The notes: generated by a model from the letters alone, not told the origin. A stretch of 64,000 bases of DNA from Vibrio barjaei (GCF_001639065.2 NZ_LQXO02000026.1:1-64000), one strand, 5' to 3'; positions 47,514 through 57,200 are shown, counted from the first letter of the stretch. A program made the numbers and translations.

Positions 47514-48081
47514 TGTGTTGCCCCCTAGGTGAATCCGCAGACTCCAACATTTCTTTGAGCTGGTTGCGTGCTCTAAATAATCGAGTCATTACAGTATTTT
47601 TGTTAAGGTCGAGGATCGAGCCGATTTCTTCACCACTAAAGCCACCAACGACTTGCAGAAAGAGCGGTTCGCGATACTCAACATCGAGTTTCATAATTTG
47701 TGCTTGAAGCCATTCCTGCTGATGGTGCGGATCATCAGAAACCTTTGCATCATTGCCGTAATCATCGATATCAACGAGATCAAATTGCTTACGTTCAAAA
47801 CGTCGAGCATTCTCTCTACGTAGAATCGTGATAAGCCATGACTTCGCGGCTTTTTCGTCTTGGAGACTATCCAGAGACTTCCAAGCTCGCAAGCAAGTTT
47901 CTTGTACGAGATCTTCGGCGACCGGCTTATCTTTGCACAACCAATAAGCGTATCGATACAAATCTCTATGATAAGCACGAACCAGTGCTTCGTATTTTCT
48001 TTGTTTGTCCATATTCGAGTTGACCGGACCACTCGAAGATTTCTTTCCAAACATTTTAATAAATGCCACAGGAGTCCCCAT
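47506..48081 (-). CDS. ECF-type RNA polymerase sigma factor
   Basis: 191 aa from ATG 48081; the frame extends to GTG 48129 and also offers ATG 48054 and ATG 48012. Region 2 (YEALVRAYHRDLYRYAYWL, then AEDLVQETCLRAWKSLDSL) and region 4 (FSGEEIGSILDLNKNTVMTRLFRARNQL) are clear, with no region 3, so it is a group IV sigma factor. It is not RpoE itself, which is linked to rseABC. The target genes are unknown. It is translationally coupled to the DUF3379 gene. Confidence 0.9.
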   Translation of the reverse strand: MGTPVAFIKMFGKKSSSGPVNSNMDKQRKYEALVRAYHRDLYRYAYWLCKDKPVAEDLVQETCLRAWKSLDSLQDEKAAKSWLITILRRENARRFERKQFDLVDIDDYGNDAKVSDDPHHQQEWLQAQIMKLDVEYREPLFLQVVGGFSGEEIGSILDLNKNTVMTRLFRARNQLKEMLESADSPRGQHNG

Positions 48082-48134
48082 TTTGCTCTGTGATTCGTGT
48101 TTTTTTCCCTGGATTGATGGCAAAGTCACTCAAA

Positions 48135-48183
48135 ATTGATCTAGTTCAAAATTAAGACCTGAGGAGCGGTTATATTAACCCTT
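48135..48183 (+). promoter_or_regulatory. Candidate CRP-dependent promoter of a small RNA
   Basis: ATTGA-TCTAGT-TCAAA at 48135-48150 matches 7 of 10 positions of the CRP half-sites TGTGA-N6-TCACA and has the same core TCTAG. A -10-like TATATT lies at 48171-48176, which predicts a start near 48183-48184. The CRP-like site is then centred at -41.5, the class II activation position, and the -35 region is poor, as expected for such promoters. On the minus strand, the same stretch must also hold the sigma factor promoter. Confidence 0.45.
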
Positions 48184-48346
48184 GTCATCTCGTTGGTCTT
48201 TCGGGACTAACATGTTGAGCAAGATGACACTTCCTTTTGAAGGCTGACTTTACTTTCTCCTAATCAGGAAACTGATTATTTTCAATTGGCGCAAGTTAAT
48301 TGCTTTATAGATTCCAACCACACAATTTACTGTGTGGTTTTTTTTT
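48183..48346 (+). ncRNA. Candidate small regulatory RNA
   Basis: The 450-bp gap between the ECF sigma gene and fadI contains a plus-strand terminator with no coding gene in front of it. Upstream of it the sequence folds well: an 8-bp stem (48183-48190 with 48222-48229) enclosing TTGGTC/GACTAA; a 7-bp stem TAATCAG/CTGATTA (48261-48267 with 48272-48278) closed by a GAAA tetraloop; a 5-bp CAATT/AATTG stem; and the terminator hairpin with nine T residues. The long T tail suits an Hfq-binding RNA. An 11-codon frame (ATG 48212) could be translated. No known family was recognised. Confidence 0.6.
48317..48346 (+). terminator. Orphan strong terminator between sigma gene and fadI
   Basis: An 8-bp stem ACCACACA/TGTGTGGT (48317-48324 with 48331-48338) with a 6-nt loop is followed by a run of nine T residues (48338-48346). 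It faces fadI but lies 188 bases before it, and no protein gene on this strand ends here. Confidence 0.93.
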
Positions 48347-48503
48347 GCTCGTAGAATCTATCTTCTTGTTTTAACTGTTCCTATTGTCGCTTAGCTTACG
48401 TCATTCTCATATTCCATTTTGGTCGACCATATCACGTTATTCAATAAATCCATCAAGTTTTATTAAACGACTGTTTTAAATTCTTAACATCTTCGTTACA
48501 ATG

Positions 48504-48520
48504 CTGTGGTCAGACCTCTT
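48504..48520 (+). promoter_or_regulatory. FadR-like operator at fadI
   Basis: CTGTGGTCAGACCTCTT contains the palindromic core GGTCAGACC and matches 11 of 16 defined positions of the FadR consensus. It begins just after a TACAAT -10-like hexamer (48497-48502), so a bound repressor would cover the start of transcription. It ends 14 bases before the fadI ATG. FadR represses fadIJ in E. coli. Confidence 0.65.
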
Positions 48521-48534
48521 AGGAAGGAGAAATT

Positions 48535-49857
48535 ATGAGCAGTAAGGAAGTGGGGAAAATCGATCTCACCACCCGTAACGGCGAACGTATCGCTGTAGTT
48601 GCAGGTTTGCGCACCCCTTTTGCGCGCCAAAGCACCGAATTTAGCCAAGTACCCGCTGTTGACCTCGGAAAGATGGTCGTTGCCGAAATGATGGCACGTA
48701 CCGATATCGACCCTAAGTTAATCGACCAAGTGGTATTTGGTCAGGTTGTTCAGATGCCAGAAGCCCCAAACATTGCGCGAGAAATTGTTCTTGGTACAGG
48801 TATGAACATTCATACTGACGCTTATAGTGTGACAAGAGCTTGTGCGACAAGTTTCCAAGCCGCTGCCAATGTCTGTGAAAGTATTATGGCTGGCACTATA
48901 GATGTTGGGATTGCTGGTGGCGCCGATTCATCTTCTGTTTTACCTATTGGGGTCTCTAAAAAACTGGCGGCGAACCTACTTGCTTTGAGTAAAACCAAAA
49001 CAGTCGGCCAAAAACTTAGCATTCTTAAGAAGTTGTCTTTCAAGGACCTTATGCCTGTGCCACCTGCAGTCGCTGAGTATTCGACTGGTTTATCTATGGG
49101 ACAAACGGCTGAGCAGATGGCAAAATCTCATGGAATCACCCGCCTTGAACAAGATGAGTTAGCGCATCGCTCTCACTCCCTTGCAGCGCAAGCTTGGAAA
49201 GAGGGCAAAGTGCGTGATGAGGTAATGACGGCCTTCCCTGAACCGTATAAGAACAGCCTAGATCAAGATAACAACATTCGTCATGACTCAGAGCTTGCTA
49301 GCTATAGTAAGCTTCGTCCAGCATTCGATCGCCAATATGGCACCGTAACTGCGGCTAACAGTACGCCGCTGACCGATGGCGCTGCAGCTATTATGTTGAT
49401 GCGTGAAGGCCGAGCTAAAGAGCTGGGTTTAGAAATCAAGGGCTATATCCGCTCGTATGCGTTCTCCGCAATTGGCGTTCGTGAAGATATGCTGATGGGA
49501 CCATCTTATGCGACACCTATGGCACTCGATCGTGCTGGTATCTCGCTATCAGATTTAACGCTTATCGACATGCACGAAGCCTTCGCTGCCCAAGCACTTT
49601 CTAACGTCAAGATGTTTGCAAGCGAGTCATTTGCTAAAGAAAAGCTTGGCCGTTCGAGTGCAATTGGTGAAATCGATATGGAGAAATTCAACGTACTTGG
49701 TGGTTCACTTGCCTATGGCCACCCATTCGCAGCCACTGGTGCACGAATGATTACGCAAACACTGAACGAACTTAAGCGTCGCGGTGGTGGATTAGCGCTT
49801 AACACCGCTTGTGCGGCTGGTGGTTTAGGTGCGGCAATGATTCTGGAGGTAGAATAA
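48535..49857 (+). CDS. fadI: 3-ketoacyl-CoA thiolase FadI
   Basis: 440 aa thiolase of the FadI (anaerobic/alternative) type, forming the beta-oxidation complex with FadJ. The nucleophilic Cys lies in [11 protein letters not shown] (about residue 103), the catalytic His in [11 protein letters not shown] and the second Cys in NTACAAGG near the end. GGAAGGAGA gives a strong ribosome-binding site. TAA overlaps the fadJ ATG by one base. Confidence 0.97.
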   Translation: MSSKEVGKIDLTTRNGERIAVVAGLRTPFARQSTEFSQVPAVDLGKMVVAEMMARTDIDPKLIDQVVFGQVVQMPEAPNIAREIVLGTGMNIHTDAYSVTRACATSFQAAANVCESIMAGTIDVGIAGGADSSSVLPIGVSKKLAANLLALSKTKTVGQKLSILKKLSFKDLMPVPPAVAEYSTGLSMGQTAEQMAKSHGITRLEQDELAHRSHSLAAQAWKEGKVRDEVMTAFPEPYKNSLDQDNNIRHDSELASYSKLRPAFDRQYGTVTAANSTPLTDGAAAIMLMREGRAKELGLEIKGYIRSYAFSAIGVREDMLMGPSYATPMALDRAGISLSDLTLIDMHEAFAAQALSNVKMFASESFAKEKLGRSSAIGEIDMEKFNVLGGSLAYGHPFAATGARMITQTLNELKRRGGGLALNTACAAGGLGAAMILEVE

Positions 49858-51974
49858 TGAGTGAGCAAAAAGCCTTTCATCTTAATGTTGATGAGCAGAA
49901 CATTGCATGGCTTGGAATAGATGTTCCAGGTGAGAAAATGAATACCCTTCAAGCTGCGTTTGCCGATGAAATGGCACAAGTTTTTTCTGAGCTTGAAGAG
50001 AAAAAATCGGCACTTAAAGGGTTGATTGTCCACTCGTTAAAATCGGATAACTTTATTGCCGGAGCAGATGTGAGAATGCTTGACGCATGTACATCTGAAG
50101 AAGAAGCACAAGCGTTAGCTGCAAAAGGGCAAGAGATGTTTCAGCAGCTTTCCGATCTCCCATTCCCTGTTGTTGCTGCGATTCACGGTCCCTGCTTGGG
50201 CGGTGGTCTAGAACTCGCACTTGCCTGTGATTACCGAGTATGTAGTGACGCGGATATTACTAAGCTAGGACTACCAGAAGTTCAGCTTGGTCTGCTTCCT
50301 GGCTCAGGTGGCACACAGCGACTACCGAGACTTATTGGGCTACTGCCTTCTCTTGACCTTATTCTTACGGGTAAGCAACTTCGCGCCAAAAAGGCCAAGA
50401 AACTTGGTGTCGTCGATGCGAGTGTACCGCACACTATCTTGTTGGACGTGGCAAAAGATTTCTTAGATAAGGGCAAAAAGCGCAAAGCGAAAAAGCTCTC
50501 CAAGAAAGAAGTGTTGATGTCAGGTACCGGTCTTGGTCGTAAAGTTATATTTGATCAAGCTGCGAAGAAGACCAACGAAAAAACACGTGGTAACTATCCT
50601 GCCGCCGATGCCATTTTAGATGTGATTCGTTATGGTCTCGAAAAAGGCATGAAGAAAGGGCTGGAGAATGAAGCTAAACGCTTTGGCGAATTAGTGATGA
50701 CTTCAGAATCTAAAGCGCTACGTTCTATTTTCTTCGCTACCACAGAGATGAAGAAAGAATTTGGTAGTGACGCACAGCCTAAAGCCGTCGACAACGCTGT
50801 GGTACTTGGTGGTGGCTTAATGGGGGCAGGTATTACTCACGTCACCGTATGCAAAGCGAAAGTGCCAGTTCGCATTAAAGATGTTGCTAATGAAGGCATT
50901 GTGAATGCGCTTAACTACAACTTTAAGTTGTTAGAGAAAAAGCGTAAGCGTCGCATTATCTCTAAAGCGGATCTACAAGCGCAAATGTTGCAAATGGCTG
51001 GCGGCACAGACTTTACCGGTTTTGCCAAGGCCGATGTTGTGGTCGAAGCGGTATTTGAAGATCTGTCGTTGAAACAGCAGATGGTGAATGACGTAGAGAC
51101 CAACGCCAAGCCAGAAACCATTTTTGCTACCAACACTTCATCCATTCCTATTGCACAGATTGCTGAAAAAGCGGAACGCCCGGAAAATGTGGTTGGTCTG
51201 CACTATTTTAGTCCAGCCGATAAAATGCCGTTGGTGGAAGTGATTCCGCATGAAGGTACATCGGATGAAACTATAGCAACTATGGTTAAGTTTGCCAGAA
51301 AGCAAGGTAAAACACCGATTGTTGTTAAAGACCAAGCAGGCTTCTACGTAAACCGTATTCTAGCGCCTTATATGAATGAAGCGGCAAACGTCCTACTATC
51401 AAACGAGCCGATTGAAGCACTTGATAACGCTTTGTTGGACTTTGGTTTCCCTGTCGGACCTATCACATTGTTAGATGAAGTAGGTGTTGATATTGGCGCG
51501 AAGATCATGCCGATTCTAGTCGCCGAGCTAGGCGAGCGATTCCAAGGTCCGGATGTCTTCGACAAGCTATTAAACGATGGTCGTAAAGGCAGAAAAACAG
51601 GTAAAGGTTTCTATACTTATAAAGGTAAGAAGAAGTCGGTGGACAGTTCGGTATACAGCGTTCTTGGGCTGAAACCTGAAGCTAAGATGTCTGAGAAGGA
51701 TATCGCTATTCGCTGTGCTCTACCTATGTTGAACGAAGCCGTGCGCTGCTTAGACGAAGGCATTATTCGCAGTCCACGTGATGGTGACATTGGTGCGATC
51801 TTCGGTATTGGTTTCCCACCATTCTTAGGTGGTCCTTTCCGCTATATGGATACGATTGGAATTAAGAAAGTCGTTGAGTTGATGAACCAGCACGCTGAGA
51901 AATATGGTGACCGCTTCGCGCCATGCGATGGCTTGTTGACTCGAGCTGGACTTGATGAAACCTTCTACAAATAA
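49857..51974 (+). CDS. fadJ: Multifunctional beta-oxidation enzyme FadJ
   Basis: 705 aa. The N-terminal enoyl-CoA hydratase/isomerase domain (about 1-190) has the oxyanion-hole segment [10 protein letters not shown] and [17 protein letters not shown]. The 3-hydroxyacyl-CoA dehydrogenase domain (about 305-600) has the NAD-binding [10 protein letters not shown] and [14 protein letters not shown]. The C-terminal helical domain follows. GGAGG lies at 49846-49850 before ATG 49857. The frame extends 48 bases upstream inside fadI and is not used. Confidence 0.97.
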   Translation: MSEQKAFHLNVDEQNIAWLGIDVPGEKMNTLQAAFADEMAQVFSELEEKKSALKGLIVHSLKSDNFIAGADVRMLDACTSEEEAQALAAKGQEMFQQLSDLPFPVVAAIHGPCLGGGLELALACDYRVCSDADITKLGLPEVQLGLLPGSGGTQRLPRLIGLLPSLDLILTGKQLRAKKAKKLGVVDASVPHTILLDVAKDFLDKGKKRKAKKLSKKEVLMSGTGLGRKVIFDQAAKKTNEKTRGNYPAADAILDVIRYGLEKGMKKGLENEAKRFGELVMTSESKALRSIFFATTEMKKEFGSDAQPKAVDNAVVLGGGLMGAGITHVTVCKAKVPVRIKDVANEGIVNALNYNFKLLEKKRKRRIISKADLQAQMLQMAGGTDFTGFAKADVVVEAVFEDLSLKQQMVNDVETNAKPETIFATNTSSIPIAQIAEKAERPENVVGLHYFSPADKMPLVEVIPHEGTSDETIATMVKFARKQGKTPIVVKDQAGFYVNRILAPYMNEAANVLLSNEPIEALDNALLDFGFPVGPITLLDEVGVDIGAKIMPILVAELGERFQGPDVFDKLLNDGRKGRKTGKGFYTYKGKKKSVDSSVYSVLGLKPEAKMSEKDIAIRCALPMLNEAVRCLDEGIIRSPRDGDIGAIFGIGFPPFLGGPFRYMDTIGIKKVVELMNQHAEKYGDRFAPCDGLLTRAGLDETFYK

Positions 51975-51986
51975 GCGTTAAAAAAG

Positions 51987-52010
51987 AAAACCCCTCGAAT
52001 GAGGGGTTTT
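51987..52010. terminator. Bidirectional terminator between fadJ and the M16 protease gene
   Basis: A 10-bp stem AAAACCCCTC/GAGGGGTTTT with a GAAT loop. It lies 12 bases after the fadJ stop and 2 bases beyond the end of the convergent protease gene, so it terminates both. Confidence 0.92.
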
Positions 52011-52012
52011 TA

Positions 52013-54796
52013 TTATCCTAAATCCGTATCCTTCGGCCTTAATTGAAACTCTTCAATTGAGCCTATCTCTAAACCTAGGTCTAAACGCGGCGCATTTATA
52101 TGCGCTTTACCTTGGCTGTGCATGATCAGTCGATTGGCGGTTCTTGGCTTTAGCTCATTCACTACAAAACGAATCATATCAGCCCTTGTGAGTGATTTAA
52201 GTTCAGCTAACACCTTCTCTCGTTGGTTAAACTCGGTGTCTTTGTTGCCAATAGCAATCCACAGTCGCTGAGCTCGTCCTCGCAATGTGGTATCAGGGGT
52301 TGAGATTTGATTCCAAAGCCCTTTCTTACTGCTGTGCCACTGGTAATCATTAAGTTCTAGTAACACCATGTAGAAGGCGTTAAGAAACTCATCGATTGAG
52401 CGAATCAAATCGTTGGGCGCCGCATTTGGCGATTGGACATACAACACAATACCAGGGTGGCGGTTAAGCGGCATATTACCGGTGCCAACCATATAGCCGA
52501 GTTGCTGCTTGGTACGAATTTCATGGAAGAAGGTGGCGGACATTAGGTGGTTCGCCAACGAGTACAGCGCAATGCTTCTTGGTTCAATATCTTCACACTG
52601 ATAGTAAACCACGATGGCAGAATCATCTTGGTCGCAGAACACTTCTTTTTGGAAACTGCCATTCTCCCCAAGCATGACCAAAGGACGTAGGCTTTCTTCG
52701 TATTTTTGATTATTCAGTCTAAGGGCATCTTTCAAAGTAGTGGCGATATCGAGCGCGCCTTGACGATGCCAATCACCGTAGACAAACATTTCAATATGCA
52801 GCTCGGACAAAATAGACTGAACGAAGTTCGGTAGCTCGTCCACCTCGATAGACTCAAGTGCTTCGATTAGCACCGGATAAGGTGGGTTGTTCGGTTGCAA
52901 TATCCCGGTCATGGTGTTGAACAGCTGAGAAATAGGACGATCTTTTGCGGTATTGCGCCAGCTTCTCAGCAGTTGAGATTTGATGCTTTCGAACCGGGCA
53001 GGGTTAAATTCCCTAGACGCAAATCGTTTAAGAATCATTTCCAGTAACTGCGGCTGTTTCTTACTGAATCCTGAGATGGACAGTGTAACGCCACCTTGGT
53101 GTGCATACATATCATACCCAAGGCCAGCGACTTCAGCGGGATAAGTTTCTTCAGACAATGAGTCGAGGAACATTTCAACACATAAGCGAGTCTTGACAAT
53201 GTTCTTGGGCGAATTGACAGAGTGAGGACTATCGATAGCAATAAACACTACGCCTTTTGGGACGTTGAATTTATCGTCTTGTAGGTGCCACAGCCTAAAG
53301 CCATCAAGGTCTTCAATTAGCTCAGGGTGCTCACCATTGGACTCAACAGGGTAGGTCTTTAAATCGTAGTTAATAAATGGGTTTTTCTCTGGCAATCCAA
53401 ATGGAAGCTCAGAAAACGCAGGCAACTGATTAAAGAATGCTAACTGTTCGTCAGTAAAACGCGTTACAGAATAGGGTGTAAAATACCACTTCGCTTGTTG
53501 GTCGTAATGTTGCTCTTTAGCGACTAAGGTTGCTTTCAAATTGTCTGTGGTGAGATAGGAACCATATTGTTTCAATAGCTCTTCATCATAACCAGACATT
53601 TTATAGTCGCCGTAGACAATATCTTCTGGCAAATAGTTTTGCATGTTCATTACGAGGTGGCTAACGAGATCTAATGGGCGTGCAGGTTCTTGAAACTGGA
53701 ACGCTGATTCGGTGACAGCCCTTTTTTCATCGTAGCGCCATTCATCCATGCCGTCGGACTTTATTAGCGCGGTAAACTGGAAAACGGCTTGGATGATCTC
53801 ATCGACATGCTCTAAGCCGACAGGTGTCAAAGAGACGCTGACACTGAACTCACGAAAGTTACTGCCTGACGCTCCACCACCCGCAGAGAGCGAGGTAATC
53901 CACCCTTTGTTTTTAAGATAAAGCATTAAGCTGCCTTGACCTTCGTAGCCCAGTAAGTTGGCGAAGTATGACATTGGCTTTTGATGATAATGCTGATTCG
54001 TGGCCGGCAATGGGAAAGAGAGAATCAGCTTGCGGATCTCTTTAATAGGTTCTACTTGAATTAGAACTTCGGTATGTTCTTCAGTCGTAAAAGGGACATC
54101 AACGACTTTACCGTGTAATTGATTATTACCCACATCACTAAACTTGCCAGCAGCCCATTGCTCTAGCTCATCAAGCTCATGAGGACCTATGAGTGCCAAT
54201 GTCATAAGGTCAGCAGAGTATTGTTCGTTATGAAAACGAACAATTTCTTCGCGAATACTTTGCCCATTTCTATCACTTAGCGTGTCGATATTGCCGACGG
54301 AAAATTTAGAAAATGGGTGAGCTTGGTTAATAGTCTCTTTTTGGACCTGATACAAACGTCGTCCATCTTCATTCAGCTTTAGTTTGTACTCTGAATCTAC
54401 CGCTTGACGTTCTTTGTCGAGCGCTTCCTCATTAAAAAGAGGGGCAGAAAAAAACTGGCTGAAACGGTCGAGACCTTTTTCAAAGGCGTTTGGATAAATA
54501 TCGAAGAAAAAGCACGAGTGCTCAGTGCCTGTCCACGCATTATTTGAGCCACCATGTTGGTTAATAAAAGACTGGAATTCACCAACTTTGGGGTATTTGT
54601 CTGTGCCGAGAAACAGCATATGCTCCAGGTAATGAGCTAGCCCTTCACGATCGTCAGGATCGTCAAAATGACCGACATTAACGGCCAGAGCGGCGGCCGA
54701 TTTTTGAGCCTGCATATCTTGAATAAGCAGCACTCTTAGCTCATTGTTGAGAGTAAGGTAGCGATAGGAGCGACTATCATTAGGACTTAGATGCAC
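52013..54796 (-). CDS. Insulinase-family (M16) zinc metalloprotease
   Basis: 927 aa, four-domain M16A layout like insulysin and E. coli pitrilysin. The inverted zinc motif is HYLEH (55-59), preceded by FDDPDDREGLA, and the downstream zinc-binding Glu lies in DSEYKLKLNEDGRR (about 128-141). The C-terminal half is the inactive partner lobe. There is no signal peptide, unlike periplasmic pitrilysin, so it should be cytosolic. CTGGAGAAG precedes the ATG. It probably degrades short peptides; the substrate is unknown. Confidence 0.9.
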   Translation of the reverse strand: MHLSPNDSRSYRYLTLNNELRVLLIQDMQAQKSAAALAVNVGHFDDPDDREGLAHYLEHMLFLGTDKYPKVGEFQSFINQHGGSNNAWTGTEHSCFFFDIYPNAFEKGLDRFSQFFSAPLFNEEALDKERQAVDSEYKLKLNEDGRRLYQVQKETINQAHPFSKFSVGNIDTLSDRNGQSIREEIVRFHNEQYSADLMTLALIGPHELDELEQWAAGKFSDVGNNQLHGKVVDVPFTTEEHTEVLIQVEPIKEIRKLILSFPLPATNQHYHQKPMSYFANLLGYEGQGSLMLYLKNKGWITSLSAGGGASGSNFREFSVSVSLTPVGLEHVDEIIQAVFQFTALIKSDGMDEWRYDEKRAVTESAFQFQEPARPLDLVSHLVMNMQNYLPEDIVYGDYKMSGYDEELLKQYGSYLTTDNLKATLVAKEQHYDQQAKWYFTPYSVTRFTDEQLAFFNQLPAFSELPFGLPEKNPFINYDLKTYPVESNGEHPELIEDLDGFRLWHLQDDKFNVPKGVVFIAIDSPHSVNSPKNIVKTRLCVEMFLDSLSEETYPAEVAGLGYDMYAHQGGVTLSISGFSKKQPQLLEMILKRFASREFNPARFESIKSQLLRSWRNTAKDRPISQLFNTMTGILQPNNPPYPVLIEALESIEVDELPNFVQSILSELHIEMFVYGDWHRQGALDIATTLKDALRLNNQKYEESLRPLVMLGENGSFQKEVFCDQDDSAIVVYYQCEDIEPRSIALYSLANHLMSATFFHEIRTKQQLGYMVGTGNMPLNRHPGIVLYVQSPNAAPNDLIRSIDEFLNAFYMVLLELNDYQWHSSKKGLWNQISTPDTTLRGRAQRLWIAIGNKDTEFNQREKVLAELKSLTRADMIRFVVNELKPRTANRLIMHSQGKAHINAPRLDLGLEIGSIEEFQLRPKDTDLG

Positions 54797-55089
54797 TTAT
54801 CTTCTCCAGATTAAGCGGAAGCTTGGACAGCTCAACCAAGCACCTGGCAACAAAAGCAATGTCTCACTATTGGTACTAACAGGGTTTACCAATACTTAAG
54901 TAAAATAATTATGACGATAAATAAGAGACACGCAAAAACAAAGTTACAAATATTTTTAGACTACTTATTAAATTGTTAAGAAAGTCGAAGCCTTTAGCAA
55001 GTGAATTGATATAATTAATTTTTTTAAATAAGTATAGCTCTGTATCGATGGAACGATGAAGTTAACCATCAGTAGAATCAGGTAAACAT
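54797..55089. other. Intergenic region between divergent protease gene and sixA
   Basis: 293 bp with no gene. It is AT-rich towards sixA, with a TATAAT at 55010-55015 that has no good -35 partner. A 7-bp inverted repeat ATTGGTA/TACCAAT (54869-54875 with 54887-54893, 11-base spacer) lies near the protease side and may be an operator. Promoters for both flanking genes must lie here. Confidence 0.5.
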
Positions 55090-55554
55090 ATGAAAGTTTT
55101 TATAATGCGCCATGGCGAGGCTGTCCATTACGCGCCTAGTGACGAAGAGCGCGCTCTAACATCTCACGGTAAAGAATGCTCGGTAATCGTTGCGAGAGCT
55201 TGCAAACAGCAAGGTTACGCGGAGTTTGACAAAGTACTGGTGAGCCCATACCTGAGAGCGCAACAAACTTGGGCTGCAATTAGTAGTGAGTTTAGTAGTA
55301 GCGATGTAGTGACTTCTGACGGTATTACGCCTTATGGCCAAGCGGAAGACGTTGTTGAGTATGTTTCAGCTATTGCTGAATTAGAAAATCTAGAATCAAT
55401 TTTACTGGTGTCGCACTTGCCGTTGGTTGGTTACCTAACCGCCGAATTTGTCGGTGATATCAGTGCGCCAATGTTTCCAACATCCGGCCTAGTGTGTATT
55501 GAGTATAATGTGGAGAGACGGCAGGGCGAAGTGCTCTGGCACATTCACCCTTAG
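55090..55554 (+). CDS. sixA: Phosphohistidine phosphatase SixA
   Basis: 154 aa. The histidine phosphatase motif MRHGEA (His8) starts the protein, followed by LTSHGKE and the second catalytic His in LLVSHLPLVGYL. SixA removes phosphate from histidines; in E. coli it acts on the nitrogen phosphotransferase protein NPr. The gene sits between fadIJ and smrB as in E. coli, apart from the protease insertion. It converges on smrB with a 4-base gap and no terminator. Confidence 0.94.
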   Translation: MKVFIMRHGEAVHYAPSDEERALTSHGKECSVIVARACKQQGYAEFDKVLVSPYLRAQQTWAAISSEFSSSDVVTSDGITPYGQAEDVVEYVSAIAELENLESILLVSHLPLVGYLTAEFVGDISAPMFPTSGLVCIEYNVERRQGEVLWHIHP

Positions 55555-55558
55555 TACG

Positions 55559-56089
55559 TTACTTTTCTGGTATTGAAAGCAATACCAACAGAGCACCATC
55601 ACCACCAAATTCGAGTGGTGCTTGGTGAAACGCCATTACGTCTGGATGCTGCGCCAACCAAAGAGGCGCCTTTTGTTTCAGAATATGCTTGCCGATGCCA
55701 TGCATAACGCAAGCACAATGAATGTTCTCTTTCACGCAATGAGCAATCATTGCGCCTAATTCACGTTTTGCTTCTTGTTGTGTCATGCCATGCATGTCTA
55801 AGAAAACATCAGGCACATAGACGCCACGACGTAACCTCTTTACTTCATACGTAGACACATCATCGCGAGCATAGCGCGTTGGCCCTTCATCGCTTAAGTG
55901 CGGAACAAACTCGTCCGAGAAGTAAAACTCTGCGTCTTTCGCTTCTCTATTGGTTCTTTTCGCTTCTTTTTGTTTCTTATTTCGGTTTGGCTGCTGGACT
56001 ATGGTATCCTGTCGCAACTTTTTTACGCCTTGTACTGCGTCCCGGAATAGACCGAAATCATCATCGGCATTGTCGTCTTTCTGGCTCAT
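55559..56089 (-). CDS. smrB: Ribosome rescue endonuclease SmrB
   Basis: 176 aa from ATG 56089 (MSQKDDNADD); the frame runs back to TTG 56101. A charged N-terminal part with the conserved YFSDEFVPHLSDEGPTRYAR precedes the Smr domain (about 95-170). That domain holds the DMHGMTQQEAKRELG motif and CVMHGIGKHILKQKAPLWL. SmrB cleaves mRNA between collided ribosomes. It is divergent from prmB, as in E. coli. Confidence 0.95.
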   Translation of the reverse strand: MSQKDDNADDDFGLFRDAVQGVKKLRQDTIVQQPNRNKKQKEAKRTNREAKDAEFYFSDEFVPHLSDEGPTRYARDDVSTYEVKRLRRGVYVPDVFLDMHGMTQQEAKRELGAMIAHCVKENIHCACVMHGIGKHILKQKAPLWLAQHPDVMAFHQAPLEFGGDGALLVLLSIPEK

Positions 56090-56151
56090 TAATGGGAACA
56101 ACTCATTAAATTAGGTTATTAGCAGTATTGTAGCGCTTTTTGGAGGCAATT

Positions 56152-57084
56152 TTGGATAAGATTTTTGTGGAAGAAGCCGTTTCTGAGCTTCACACATTAC
56201 AAGATTTGATTCGTTGGACGGTTAGTCGTTTCAACGCAGCGGGTCTTTTTTACGGCCACGGCACCGACAATGCTTGGGATGAAGCGGTTCAGCTGATTCT
56301 GCCAACGCTGTACTTACCTATCGATGTGCCACCGCATGTTTTGAACTCACGCTTAACAAGTAGTGAGCGTCTTCGAGTCGTTGAGCGTGTGATTAAGCGT
56401 ATTAACGATCGCACTCCAACAGCTTACTTGACTAACAAAGCGTGGTTCTGCGGTTTAGAGTTCTTCGTTGATGAGCGAGTATTAGTGCCGCGTTCTCCAA
56501 TTGGTGAATTAATTGAGGCGCAGTTCCAGCCATGGTTAAGTGAAGAACCGGTACGCATCATGGACCTGTGCACTGGCAGTGGCTGTATTGCGATTGCATG
56601 TGCACATGCTTTCCCTGATGCCGAAGTGGACGCGATTGATATCTCTACCGATGCATTGGAAGTTGCAGAACAAAACGTTCAAGACCACGGCCTCGAGCAA
56701 CAAGTGTTCCCAATTCGTTCTGATTTGTTCCGCGATCTGCCGAAAGAGAAATACAACCTGATTGTCTCTAACCCACCATATGTGGATGAAGAAGATATGA
56801 ATTCTTTACCAGAAGAGTTCACTCATGAGCCGGAGCTTGGCCTTGCAGCAGGGACTGATGGATTGAAATTGGTGCGTCGTATTCTTTCTAATGCACCAGA
56901 CTACCTAACTGATAACGGTATTCTTATTTGTGAAGTGGGTAACTCCATGGTTCACATGATGGAACAGTATCCTCATATTCCATTTACTTGGCTTGAGTTC
57001 GAGAACGGTGGCCACGGCGTGTTTATGCTGACACGAGAGCAGCTTGTTGACCACGCTGAGGAATTTGCAATCTACAAAGATTGA
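56152..57084 (+). CDS. prmB: Ribosomal protein uL3 glutamine methyltransferase PrmB
   Basis: 310 aa from TTG 56152 ([13 protein letters not shown]), with GGAGG at 56142-56146 five bases away. An N-terminal helical domain precedes the SAM-binding fold with [14 protein letters not shown] and the substrate motif NPPY in [11 protein letters not shown]. PrmB methylates Gln150 of ribosomal protein L3. The in-frame TTG at 56140 overlaps its own ribosome-binding site and is rejected. Confidence 0.95.
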   Translation: MDKIFVEEAVSELHTLQDLIRWTVSRFNAAGLFYGHGTDNAWDEAVQLILPTLYLPIDVPPHVLNSRLTSSERLRVVERVIKRINDRTPTAYLTNKAWFCGLEFFVDERVLVPRSPIGELIEAQFQPWLSEEPVRIMDLCTGSGCIAIACAHAFPDAEVDAIDISTDALEVAEQNVQDHGLEQQVFPIRSDLFRDLPKEKYNLIVSNPPYVDEEDMNSLPEEFTHEPELGLAAGTDGLKLVRRILSNAPDYLTDNGILICEVGNSMVHMMEQYPHIPFTWLEFENGGHGVFMLTREQLVDHAEEFAIYKD

Positions 57085-57106
57085 TCGTTAACGAGATGAC
57101 TGAAGG

Positions 57107-57135
57107 CGCCGCAATGAGAATTGCGGCGTTTTTTT
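57107..57135 (+). terminator. Rho-independent terminator after prmB
   Basis: A 9-bp stem CGCCGCAAT/ATTGCGGCG (57107-57115 with 57120-57128) with a GAGA tetraloop and seven T residues. aroC downstream must have its own promoter. Confidence 0.95.
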
Positions 57136-57200
57136 GTTTGGGGGTTTACAACGTCTGCCTTTGTCGTCACTATGAAATCACGAAGAACAGACAGGCATTG

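Noticed and set aside
54869..54893. HapR/LuxR quorum-sensing binding site
   Set aside because: ATTGGTA/TACCAAT resembles the half-sites, but the 11-base spacer is far too long for that motif.
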